A DNA stretch of 64,000 bases from Ranitomeya variabilis. Its lineage: Eukaryota; Chordata; Amphibia; Anura; Dendrobatidae. The position numbers and the translations under genes are program-made. The notes beneath the pieces are model-generated. The model searched no databases and was not told the origin of the DNA. It saw only the letters and a list, made by a program, of their open reading frames with translations. The DNA lies in contig NC_135235.1 of the NCBI RefSeq assembly GCF_051348905.1, forward strand, positions 296,284,631 through 296,348,630, written 5' to 3'. Shown piece by piece: positions 46,636 through 57,374 of this stretch (position 1 is its first letter; the number at the start of each line of letters is the position of its first letter).

Positions 46636-47149
46636 AAGTTTACACCACCTTTTAGTTGTCTTACCTTGTGTCAGAAATAGGCACCATAATTCTGGCTTAT
46701 CAAACATCAATCGCTAGGTTACAGCCCCTCTCAAACAAAACAAAGCCCTTAACGGGTCTGTGTATCTTGCCAGATAAGAAAGTGTGACATTAAATATGTC
46801 CCATGACCATCACAGTCAATTAGTTGCTGCTGATAGGCTGCATCTGTGAGGGAGGGCCAGGGCCGTAGTCGTGGCTGAATCTGTGAGGGAGGGCCGTAGT
46901 CGTGGCTGAATCTATCTGCTTACACGCGCCCTGGCCTCCCGCCACATGCAAACAATGTCCCCTTTTTTGCCTACCTTCAGCCACATCATCTGCACCTTTT
47001 GGGTCCCATCTGAGCTGCTGGGGCTTAGCTGCTGGTGTTATTGCACAAAACGAGACAGAGTTCACGTTCATCTTTAAACAAATAACCTTACTTTCTTCTC
47101 TTCACAGAATACAGAAGGAAGAACATCATGTAGCAAGTGTGTAGGAGAG
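46636..47149. other. Gene B intron 2, no gene seen
   Basis: Contains a short local duplication of CTGTGAGGGAGGGCC units near 46845-46895. Nothing else recognised. Confidence 0.4.
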
Positions 47150-48490
47150 CCTGTGCTTAGGAGAGTGACAACTGGGGAGAATAGCTGCGACTGAGCTATC
47201 TCCTTGCAGAGCGCAGACACCGGTAGCCGGAAGACCGAGGTTGTGTCGGACTCTAGGAGGCACAGCAGAAACCGGCAGGACAGCTGGACTACACGTCACC
47301 TGTCCGCCCTAATACCCAGGAGACACAATGGCGAATAGAGCCCGGGTCGTGATAGAGACCCTGTCAAAAGGCTCGAGCCACCTGTTATACGGGTTTGTGT
47401 CCCACCTTTAAGGAGGACAGAGAGAACTGTGAGGACCTTGACAGAAGCCATAGGCAGCAAGGGACTACACCATCACGCTAGTAGGAAGGCTTTCCTCTCC
47501 ACCTGGTGAAGGGGACTCTGAATTCACTTCCAAGCCAACCGGACCCTGACTGTACCTGTGATCTGGTGCCCTGGACTGTGGCTGCCTGAAGTCTTCAGTA
47601 AACCAGGTAAAGAGACTGCAAACCTGTGTCCTCCGTTCTTTACTGCACCACTCACCATCTCCATCCATACACCTGTAGCCCTGGGGACCTACTTCACCTG
47701 TGGGAAGTTATACCATCTCAGCTGCCGTAACATCACCCCAGTGGACCCCTTTAAAGGGAACCTGTCACCCCCAAAGTCGAATGTGAGCTAAGCCCACCAG
47801 CATCAGGGGCTTATCTACAGCATTCTGTAGCATACCCTGAAAGATGAGAAAAAGAGGTTAGATTATACTCACCCAGGGGGGTCCTGCTGCTGTCCGGTCC
47901 GATGGGCGTCGTGGTCCGGTCCGGGGCCTCCCATCTTCTTATGATGATGTCCTCTTCTTGTATTCACGCTGCGGCTCTGGCGCAGGTGTACTTTGTCTGC
48001 CCTGTTGAAAGGTCAGAGAGGCCCGGTGCCTGCGCACTGCAGTACTTTGCTCTGCCCTAAACAGGGCAGACAAAGTACGCCTGCGCCGGAGCCGCAGCGT
48101 GAAGACAAGAAGAGGACGTCATCGTAAGAAGATGGGAGGCCCCGGACCCCAGCGCCCATCGGATCGGACCGCCCCTGGGTGAGTATAATCTAACCTCTTT
48201 TTCTCATCTTTCAGGATACATTGGGGGCTTATCTACAGCAATAAAGAATGCTGTAGATAAGCCCCTGATGCGGCGGGCTTAGCTCACCTTCGATTTTGGG
48301 GGTGACAGGTTCCCTTTAAGCAGCGTCGGTCCCTTCTGACCGAATACCACAGGTGGCATCACAAACAAACTTTATCCAAACCCCTTTAAAGTCCTTCCCT
48401 TTTACTTGGGTGCCCAGGGCCACTGACCGGGTCGCAGCCACCGTGACATCCCCTTTAAGTACCGGACCCGGCGGTCGTCTCATTAACTAG
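47150..48490 (+). repeat. LTR-like repeat, second copy
   Basis: Reverse orientation relative to 9382-9590 plus 16053-16984. Shared blocks include CGACTGAGCTATCT-type leader text, GTAAACCAGGTAAAGAGACTG (in part) and ATACCACAGGTGGCATCACA. Interrupted by the MITE at 47755-48315. Old. Confidence 0.65.
47755..48315. mobile_element. TTAA-type palindromic MITE (T2-like)
   Basis: 561 bp from AGGGAACCTGTCACCCCCAA to its complement, with TTAA duplicated at 47751-47754 and 48316-48319. The empty site (CCCTTTAAGCAGCG) is confirmed by the first copy of the host repeat. The arms carry CTGGGTGAGTATAATC and a pyrimidine tract ending TTTCAG. Confidence 0.88.
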
Positions 48491-48832
48491 TTACTCTGCT
48501 AAGCTTCTATAGCCTAATCCTACTGTGCCCCATCTAGTGTCCCAATTAAGGTACTGCGCTTTCCTTAAGTAACCTTCTACATTAAACAGCACTAGATACG
48601 GCATTTAACTACAACAATATACACAGTGAACATGCATCATTTAGTACTAGTTTCAACCGGGACGTGCTTAAAGGGGTGGGGGCATATACCAGTATCTGTC
48701 ACCCCTTACACATCTTTCACTATTCCATCATAGGCATACATAGTTGAAGTCAAGCTCTCACGTACCTCCATGAAATCCTTTTTGCAGCACTTTACAAAAG
48801 AGAACTGTAATATAAACGGCTTTGTGTATTAA

Positions 48833-49121
48833 AGGGTTTGTCCAGGCTTGTGATGAAAGTCAGCAGTGAGTATGTAATTGCAGACTTTTGAATCCTCAGA
48901 GCGCGCACACTGCACGCTGTCAGGATTCTCGGGTGCTAGCAAGGACATGTCTAGTCAGAATGTGGCAGGAAGAATGTAAATCACATATTTGCGGTCACGT
49001 GACTGCCTGTTCTTGGCACCAGAGAATCCTGACAGCGTGCACTGAGCGCGCTGTGAGGATTCACAATTCTGCAGCCACATAGAGAGACTGCAGACTTTCA
49101 TCCCAAACCTGTAAAAACCCT
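48833..49121. repeat. TTAA-type palindromic MITE
   Basis: AGGGTTTGTCCAGG and its imperfect mirror CCTGTAAAAACCCT, with TTAA at 48829-48832 and 49122-49125. It contains CAGTGAGTATG at 48864-48874. Confidence 0.75.
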
Positions 49122-49211
49122 TTAACCCTAACGATTGAAAAGATAATTAGACAAAGACATCCCAACCACACAATGGATCAATCCTTAAAGCACAAATTTT
49201 GATTTGCTCAC

Positions 49212-49434
49212 CAATACTTCCTGCCATGAATCCTCCTCCATGAAAGAACATGACTCCTTTTCTACCACCGACTGATGGCGCTCGGGGCTGGTAGACTCTC
49301 ACCGGCACGCCTCCAAATTCTAAGTCTTTCTTGAAAATCTCTGGATCATCCTTATGGACAGGCATTAATAATTTTTGTACAAAATGAAAAATCCCTTCAA
49401 TGTTCCTCAATCCGAGTTTATTAAGAGCTTCTGT
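49212..49434 (-). CDS. Gene B exon 2, oxyanion motif
   Basis: 223 nt, acceptor TTCTATAG/ACAGAAG and donor TATTG/GTGAGC. It encodes residues 60-134 with VPVRVYQPRAPSVGGRKG and HGGG at 124-127. A second AG four bases inside the exon would break phase, so the outer one is preferred. It is one codon shorter than gene A exon 2. Confidence 0.9.
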
Positions 49435-50592
49435 CTATAGAATGAAGAAACAAAGAATGTCAAGAGTGGCAGATCCACAGAAAATTCCACCTGCCCCTGA
49501 AGACAACAATTGTGAAGTGTGGTGTGTGGTTTCATTGTGGTTTATGGTGCGATGAAACATGTGAAATACATAGAGTGTTATAGGTACTGATGCAGTTGTG
49601 TGGGCACAGAAAGGTAACGCCCGAGGACCTCTGGTATATTCAGCTCAGGTATAGGGAAAGTTTAGAACATAGTTTAGTACTTAGTAATAGATAGGAACAT
49701 TAGGACAGATAGGCAGTGGTGGGCCTAATAGTGTGAAATATATAGGAATACTATAAATATTGTTAGCATAGTGTTAACATAGGAAAGTAATGAAAGCTGT
49801 GTACTGGAATATAGGTGAAAGGTTAGATCGTCCCAGCAACAGACTGCAGGAACAGAGATGGTTAAATGTTTGGAACCAGCCCGGCATGGAAGGGGATTAA
49901 GTGAAGAAAAAAGGGGAAGCATTTCCTGGTTTAGTTGGAAAGAGAAAGTCTGAGTTGGAGAGAGGTTCGTGTGCACTTCAGGTTTAAGCTGCAGTGGGCA
50001 GGAGGCACGTGGAGTACATATTGTTCTGACAGCATGAAGTCGGACCAATTTTTGTGTGGACCTTCCTGTAATGTCTAGGTCCTATGGACCCAAACTAAGC
50101 ACTGAGTAGTGTGCCTTAATCCCTTTCATACAGAGAAAGCCATACGGGGAACCACGAGAGGGAAACGTAGCAGATCTCGGGAGTGCTGTGGGTCCGGATG
50201 GGAAATCCTTGGGGCTGACAGGAGGACCAAGCGTAGTCGGGATAATCAGATCTGAATGAAAGCAGAGGCTTGAAATGCACTGTGTTGATGAACCTGGAAA
50301 TGGAGGGTGCTCTGCCCAATTCTGCGTGTTAAAGACTGTTGTGTCAGAACTGTCCAGTAAAATAGAACAAACCAAGTGTCCACTGATGTGTGCGCGGCTG
50401 ATGCTGGACCTAAGGAAGTGGATGCAGCGGAGGCCTCCGGCCTACAACTGAGTATAAAGCAAACTTCACAGCACACTATATATGTCCTGGGACACTGTCT
50501 ATATGTGGGGTGCCAGGGTGTGGAGAAGAAGCAGCTCGCCCTGGACACCTTACAGATGTTGCTGCCGATTCCCCTAGGGATTGCTCTCCCAC
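49435..50592. other. Gene B intron 1, possibly LTR-derived
   Basis: No exon seen. The composition resembles other LTRs here (GGTATATTCAGCTCAGGTAT), but no terminal repeats or target duplication could be fixed. Confidence 0.35.
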
Positions 50593-51062
50593 TAAGGGTT
50601 AGTTCACACTGGGCTTTTTTGCTGTTTTTTTTTGCTGCTTTTTTATGCTAATTTTCAGTTGCTTTTTACAGTACCAGCAAAGTCTATGAGATTTCAGAAT
50701 CTCATGCACACACATTGTGTCATCAGGATTTTGTGCTTTGCTGCTTTTTTTTGGACATAGAGCATGTCACTTCTTTCAGCGTTTTTGCAGTGTTTTTGCA
50801 TAGTTTTTCACCCATTGGCTTGAAAGGGTGTTGAAAAAACAAGGCAAAAACACAGCAAAAATGCAGGTATCATTATTAACAGCATTTTTTCTGCAGAAAA
50901 GTCATGGCCATTAGTATGGACAAAGAGACACAAAACCGCACCACAAAATGCACCAAAAACGTACCTAAACCTGCGTTATTGCAACAGCTTCTTTCCTGCC
51001 AAGAAATCAGGTTTTGCTACAGAAAAAAAGCAGCAAAAACACCCAGTGTGAACTTACCCTAA
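50593..51062. repeat. Palindromic MITE with GTTCACACTGGG ends
   Basis: TAAGGGTTAGTTCACACTGG is mirrored by CCAGTGTGAACTTACCCTAA. The interior is rich in TTTTTGC / GCAAAAA mirrored strings. Confidence 0.82.
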
Positions 51063-51460
51063 CAGGGCTTCTATGCCAGTCTCATCCTGGCACCCTATGA
51101 TAACGTTTCATTACATGTGACCACTATAGTTTCTGGTTGGCAGAGATGCGCTGAGGTTTGAGAATGGAATAATCACCATTTTTTTCAGATGAGCATATTA
51201 TCGATGCATGTCTCAGCCAGATGGCAGGTCGGTCCAAGAACATGAAATGACAGCTTCATAAGGATCTCAATGGAATCTGCTTCCTCAGGACACAGATAGA
51301 GATGAACAAACTGGTGGAGCAGGGAGATGTCAACGCCCTTCCCCATATGCATCTACATCTCGGTTCAGCACAAAGCAGAGCAGCTCAGTGTGGGAACGGC
51401 GCTACATGAATAGCTTTTTTCATTTTGTCAGTGGACTCTTATTTGGAGTTTATGTGCTGC

Positions 51461-52715
51461 GTTAGGGAACACTGTGGAGCATCATAATGTGTAAGGGGCA
51501 TGGTGAGGATTTCATATTGTGTTGGGGAACGTTAGGGTCATCATAATGTGGGTGGGGGAACACTTGGGGCATCATACTGTGTAAGGGGAACTGTGAGGGT
51601 ATTGTGTGTCACAGCACTATTGGGGCATCATACTGTGTAAGGGGAACTGTGAGGGCATCGTGTGTCAGAGAACTATTGGGGCATCATACTGTGTAAGGGG
51701 AACTGTGAGGGCATTGTGAGTCAGAGCACTATTGGGGCATCATACTGTGTAGGGGAAACTGAGGGCATCATGTGTCACAGCACTATAGGACATCATACTG
51801 TGTTAGGGGAACTGTGAGGGCATTTTGTATCACAGCACTATGGGGCATCATACTGTGTGAGGGGAACTGTGAGGGCATCGTGTGTCAGAGCACTATTGGG
51901 CATCACACTGCGTAAGGGGAACTGTGAGGGCATCGTGTGTCAGAGCAATATTGGGGCATCACGCTGTGTAAGGGGAATTGTGAGGGCATCGTGTGTCACA
52001 GCACTATTGGGGCATCATACTTTGTAAGGGGAACTGTGAGGGCATCGTGTGTCAGAGCAATATTGGGGCATCACGCTGTGTAAAAGGAACTGTGGAGGCA
52101 TTGTCAGAGCACTATTGGGCATCATACTGTGTAAGGGGAACCGTGAGGACATCGTGTGTCAGAGCACTATTGGACATCATACTGTGTAAGGGGAACTGTG
52201 AGGGCATTGTGTGTCACAGCACTATGGGGCATCATACTGTGTAAGGGGAACTGTGAGGGCATTGTGTGTCATCACACTATGATGCATCATACTGTGTAAG
52301 GGGAACTACGAGGGCACCCTTTGTCAGAGCACTATGGGGGCATCATACTGTGTAATGGGAATGAGGGCATCGTGTCAGAGCACTACTGGGACATCATACA
52401 GTGTAAGGGGAACTGTGAGGGCATTGTGTGTCACAGCACTTTTGGGGCATCATACTATATAAGGGGAACTTTGGAGGCACTGTGTGTCAGAGCACAATGG
52501 GGGCATCATCCTGTGTAGGGGGAACTGTTGGGGCGTCATGTGTCAGCACTCTGGGGGCATCATAATGTGTGTGGGGAAATTGTGAGGGCATCATGTTTGA
52601 GGGGCTCTATGTACGTATCATGCTTGGTGGATGCACTTCGTGGGAGCATCATACTGCATGAAGGCCATGAAATGGATGTCATAATGGGTGGGAACACGGA
52701 GGGGCTTCATTAGGG
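51461..52715. repeat. 56-bp minisatellite
   Basis: About 20 units of GGGCATCATACTGTGTAAGG, GGAACTGTGAGGGCATCGTG and TGTCAGAGCACTATTG, with more diverged units at both edges. It lies in intron 1 of gene B. Confidence 0.93.
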
Positions 52716-53302
52716 CACTATTTTGTGCGCCACTTTACATGTTCCTCTTCCTTGTCCGTGGGACTTCTGCTCTTGTGTGACTGCGCCTACATGATGTGAT
52801 CCTGCCTGACCTTACTGTACAATTGTATGCTAGGAAGCCATGCACAATTCACACAATTCATGCAAGTGCTATGGGGGCCCTTGATTTCTATATTTCCCAC
52901 TGGACACTTCCAAGTACAATTTAAAGGAAAGCTGCCAGCTGCACATTTCCACATAACAAAAAATGCAACACAAAAATTCCAAAATAAATTATTAGATTTT
53001 TCCTTGGTAGCAGCCCAGTAATAATTTTATAAAAGATTTTTTTGCCTGTAATATTGCGGTACTACATGACGTTTCGTTTGGAAATGATTTTCATAGAAGC
53101 CGTTTTCTCTACTGAAGTTTATGGGAAAACACAACGAAAACATAAAATGCCATAAAAACTGCAGGGTTTTCAACAACATAAAATCCCAATGGCTTCAGTG
53201 CAACATCTGATCCCAGCAGCAGAAGTAGAATTGCATGTAAAGCGGGGATTGTGAGGTTTGTAGGAAGAAGCAACACAAATCAGATTCCGGTCATGAACTC
53301 AC
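52716..53302. other. Gene B intron 1, no feature seen
   Basis: No exon or definite repeat recognised. 53060-53240 has mirrored AAAAC strings like nearby MITEs. Confidence 0.4.
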
Positions 53303-53479
53303 CAAGAGGAGAACGCCTGTCAAAAATACATAAAATCTCCGAAGTAATTCAGGATTTGCAATCCCCGGGGGGTACTCCGCTTTTGAGGATTCATACCAAG
53401 TTATCCCCAAAAATATCAGAAGACATAAAAGAAGAAAAATGCTGATTGCACAAAGCGGAGAAGCTAATACTCCAAACAT
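53303..53479 (-). CDS. Gene B exon 1: membrane anchor
   Basis: 59 codons from ATG (53477-53479) to donor CTCTTG/GTGAGT. The hydrophobic residues 9-26 (LCAISIFLLLCLLIFLGI) form a signal anchor. YPPGIANPELLR aligns with gene A IPPGVANPAKLR. The frame stays open upstream for 37 codons, but the chosen Met gives the same exon length as gene A. The gene spans 53479 to 42159. Confidence 0.9.
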
Positions 53480-54225
53480 TTCCACGGTTTCTGATACTTT
53501 GTTCTCCTGTGACTTCCTGTTTTTCCTCTGGGTTTTGTATCTAAGCAGCCTCTTAAAGGAGAAGTGCAACCAGATGTTTATATTAACCAAATATTAAAGT
53601 GCAAGAATGTCATTTCTGTGCGCGCTATAAGGACAACTCATTGGGGACATATCGTATATGCATTTAACCCCCTTAAGCCCAGTGCTCCATGTAATTTATA
53701 AACAGCCTGTGGTCTGTCCCAACCGGTCTGTTCCCTATAGAATAACACTCCTCAGTTGTATGTTTTGTAGCTCTGCATTGTGACCAGGGCCGCATTTAGA
53801 GTTTCTGCTGCCCTAGGCACTTTTAGTGCTGCCTCCCCCTTTGGTGAGTATGACACTATCGGCAGTGACTTTGGCAAGAATCGCTGATGTGAAAGTCGCC
53901 TTTTGCAGCAGATCGGGCAGTTTTTCTACATCTGCCGCGTAACGGATCACTTACGGCAACACTGCGTTCGGCCTCATTCATTCCCTATGGGATTTGCGGC
54001 ACTTGCCATGATCTGGCAAATGCGGTACCATACCTCCCAACTTTTGAAGAAGGGAAGGAGGTATAAAGTTTGCGGCGCGCGTAGTGAACCACGGCAAATT
54101 TTAGGCCACGCCTCTGACCACACCCATTTCACAACTAGTCACACCCATATCCACGTCCCAACCACAGCCATTTAGCACTGCTGATCACACTGTTTTATAT
54201 ACAATAATTATAAACAAAAAAAATA

Positions 54226-54953
54226 TGGCCACACAGTGCTCCATACTGTATAATGGCCACACATGATGCTCAATACTGTCTAACGGCCACACATGATGCT
54301 CCATACTGTATAATGGCCACACACAGTTCTCCATACTGTATAATGGCCACACATGATGCTCAATACTGTCTAACGGCCACACATGATGCTCAATACTGCA
54401 TAATGGCCACACATGATGCTCCATAGTGTATAATGGCCACACATGATGCTCCATAATGTATAATGGCCACACAGTGCTCCATACTGCATAATGGCCACAC
54501 AGTGCTCCATACTGTATAATGGCCACACATAGTGCTCCATACTGTATAATGGCCACACACAGTTCTCCATATTATATAATGATCCCACATGATGCTCAAT
54601 ACTGTATAACGGCCACACATGATGCTCCATACTGTATAACAGCCACACATGATGCTCAATACTGTATAACAGCCACACATGATGCTCAATACTGTATAAT
54701 GGCCACACATGATGCTCCATACTGTATAACGGCCACACGATGCTCTATACTGTATAATGGCCATTGGCCACACATGATGCTCCATACTGTATAACGGCCA
54801 CACATGATGCTCCATACTGTATAACGGCCACACATGATGCTCAATACTGTATAACGGCCACACATGATGCTCAATACTGTATAATGGCCACACACAGTTC
54901 TCCATACTGTATAATGATCCCACATGATGCTCAATACTGTATAATGACCCCCC
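54226..54953. repeat. Minisatellite A in H2
   Basis: About 24 units of 30 bp such as GGCCACACATGATGCTCCAT plus ACTGTATAAC. Confidence 0.93.
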
Positions 54954-55087
54954 CTCCTGTATGCATGGCTCATCTCCCTCCCATCCCATATACATGGCTC
55001 ATATCCCCCCCCTTCTGTATGCATGGCTCATATTCCCCCTCCTGTATGCATGGCTCATATTCCCCCCTGTATGCATGGCTCATATCC
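54954..55087. repeat. Minisatellite B in H2, left part
   Basis: Units of about 24 bp, CCCCCTGTATGCATGGCTCA plus TATT. Interrupted by the LTR and resumed at 55919. Confidence 0.88.
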
Positions 55088-55918
55088 TGTTATGACCTGG
55101 TGGTTAAGAGGCCACACTGATATGACCTGGTGGCTAAAACGCAACATGGGACAAGCTCTGAGAAGGTGGTATCTCTACTGACCGCAGTCCCTAATCCTAA
55201 CAACAACACTAGTAATAGCCGTGGGATGTTCCTGACTCTCCCTAGACACCTCTTCACAGCCTAAGAACTAACTACCCCTAAAGAAGGAAATAGAAAGCTA
55301 TCTTGCCTCAGAGAAAACCCCAAAAGGAAAGACAGCCCCCCACAAATATTGACTGTGAGTGAAGAGGGAAATGACGTACACAGAAATGAAATCAGATTTC
55401 AGCAAAGGAGGCCAATACTAAACTTGATAGACAGAGAGAAAAGGATACTGTGCGGTCAGTATTAAAAACTACAAAATCCACGCAGAGTTTACAAAAATGA
55501 ACTCCACACCGACTCACGGTGTGGAGGGGCAAATCTGCTTTCCCAGAGCTTCCAGCTAGCCTGAATATGACATAGTGACAAGCTGGACAAAAAGAGACAT
55601 ATTTGCAGAGCAATAGAGTCCAAGCAAATGGACAAACAAAAACTAGCAAAAACTTATCTTTTGCTGACAAGGACAGGCCATATGAGAAATCCAAGGAGAG
55701 AACCAAATCCAACCAAGAACATTGACAGCTGGCATGAACTAAAGCCCAGAGCAGGTTTAAATAACAAACCCAGGCAAGGCGATTAGTGAAGGCAGCTGCC
55801 ACAGCTACCTAAAGGAGCAGCAGTTCCACTCGAAACCACCAGAGGGAGCCCAAGGGCAGAACTCACAAAAATACCATTAGCAACCACAGGAGGGAGCTCC
55901 AGAACGGAATTCACAACA
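55088..55918. mobile_element. Solo LTR nested in H2
   Basis: 831 bp, TGTTATGACCTGG to GGAATTCACAACA, inserted within minisatellite B. The flanks TATCC and TATTT match only in part, as expected if array units changed afterwards. A gypsy-like family common in anurans is my recollection, not shown here. Confidence 0.7.
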
Positions 55919-56080
55919 TATTTCCCCCTGTATGCATGGCTCATATTCCCCCCGTATGCATGGCTCATATTCCCTCCCCTGTATGCATGGCTCATATTCC
56001 CCCCCTGTATGCATGGCTCATATCCCCCCCCCCCCCCCCGTATGCATGGCTCATATCGCCACCCTGTATGCATGGCCCAG
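55919..56080. repeat. Minisatellite B in H2, right part
   Basis: Continuation of the 24-bp units, with a C-run of about 18 bases near 56025-56039. Confidence 0.85.
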
Positions 56081-56324
56081 GATTTATGAAAAAAAACAAA
56101 AAACAACCTTGCTCAGGTGCCGCCCCCTGCATTGTCCCCGCCCTAGGCACGTGCCCTCAAGTGCCTAGTGGCAAATACGGCCCTGATTGTGACGTGTCCA
56201 TTGTGCCAGTTACACAATGTCATTGCTTTATTTGAGTTGTCCTTTAAAATTTTTAGAATGCGACATATTTTCAACGGAGGGAATTATTCCGTTGCCTCGA
56301 GAAGAGAGTGATGAGGTCATAGTT

Positions 56325-56643
56325 GGGCCTCGTTCAGACATCCGAATTTTGCTCTGCTTTTCATGGATAGCACTCACAGCTGTGATAGTTAATGGGGCTA
56401 GTCACAAGTCGGTGAGAGCAAAATGGCAGAGACGTGTCGGATCAAAAATTAAAAAATCCAAGTCAATTGGTCCATTAAAAAAAAAAAAAAAAATAGGATT
56501 TTCATGGACTGTCAGAATGGAGAAGGTGGAGAAAGTATTTTCTTTAATGACTTCATGCATGAGAAAATTGGATGACACTCTGATCGGAATAATCGCTCCC
56601 ATCTTCTCGTACGTGAAAAAATTGGACGTCTGAAGAAGGCCTT
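56325..56643. repeat. MITE-like repeat
   Basis: GGGCCTCGTTCAGACATCCG is mirrored by GGACGTCTGAAGAAGGCC. The interior GGAGAAGGTGGAGAAAG is shared with 37640. Confidence 0.6.
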
Positions 56644-57256
56644 AGAGTTTTCAGGAGAGATAATCCTCAGGATCAAAAATATCCTCATGCAGTTGGGTAG
56701 CATGCTCAACAGCCTTGGGTACCCCCAATATTGGGCACAGATTTTCACAAAAGAGGGAGAAGATTCTTGTTCCGGACAGTGAAAAGTACCGTATATCCGC
56801 CTGTAAAGATAATCATCTAAAAAGTCTGGAAGGTGATGTGTGAATAGAAATGCCAATCCTTAGTCAGTATGTTGCTTTTGCCATGGATGATTGTGAGAGT
56901 AGGCTGCACCAGTGTGCAAAAACGATAAACCAATATATTCCAGAATAATGCTGCCATTGAAAGGTGACCAGGAGAGGAGTTGTGACCAATATAGAGTGTG
57001 ACCTGCTGAAACAGAGGCACAGAGACATCCGCAGAATGGTGGAACATTACAAATTGCCGCAAGTGTCAACCTTTTGTTGCAAGCACCAACTGTTTCGCCC
57101 CTGTTCAAGTCAACCTGCTGCCTCACATAAGTCTGCTATAACCACCATTCTCGGGGCCTCTGAGAAAGTAAGGGGCACTGCATCCTACCCTTCAACTTAT
57201 AAGGTGCTTAGCTCCACTTTCCGATAATTGATCTGCATATTCAACTGTCATCTTCT
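56644..57256. other. Intergenic, no gene seen
   Basis: No exon recognised between genes B and C. Some text may belong to the inverted-arm element centred on 57315. Confidence 0.4.
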
Positions 57257-57374
57257 GACGCGTTTCCTCATTTAAGATTCATCAGGGGAGCCAATATAGT
57301 ACTAGCCTGGGACAAGGCACGACCATACTTTTTTCCTCCCCTGATGAATCTTAACTGAGGAAACGCATCAGGAG
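57257..57374. ncRNA. Inverted pair of hammerhead-like cores (older)
   Basis: The right unit on the plus strand has CTGATGA, then ATCTTAACTGAG, then GAAAC and GCATC. The left unit on the minus strand has CTGATGA, ATCTTAAATGAG, GAAACGCGTC. The bases after the core (AGGAG) can pair with the bases before it (CTCCC) apart from one position. Stem II is weak. The inverted arrangement with a short spacer repeats that of P1. Probably a diverged relative. Confidence 0.35.

Larger units (their letters stand above)
53785..56185. mobile_element. Non-autonomous hAT-type element with internal minisatellites (H2)
   Basis: Ends CAGGGCCGCATTTAGAG and CAAATACGGCCCTG are inverted. The flanking 8-bp duplication ATTGTGAC (53777-53784 and 56186-56193) is perfect. 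It contains two adjacent minisatellites and a nested solo LTR. Without the LTR it is about 1570 bp, close to H1. It carries GGTGAGTATG at 53843-53852. No transposase. Confidence 0.88.

Noticed and set aside
48178-48211. GT...AG pair that looks like a tiny intron in the MITE at 47755
   Set aside because: About 34 nt is too short to be spliced. The sites are noted only as separate splice-like motifs.
49435-50592. Full LTR call
   Set aside because: Composition resembles an LTR, but I could not find matching ends or a target duplication.
54185-55120. Open frames on both strands (HYAVWSIMCGHY and TATHDAPYCI repeats)
   Set aside because: Arise from the 30-bp minisatellite in H2.
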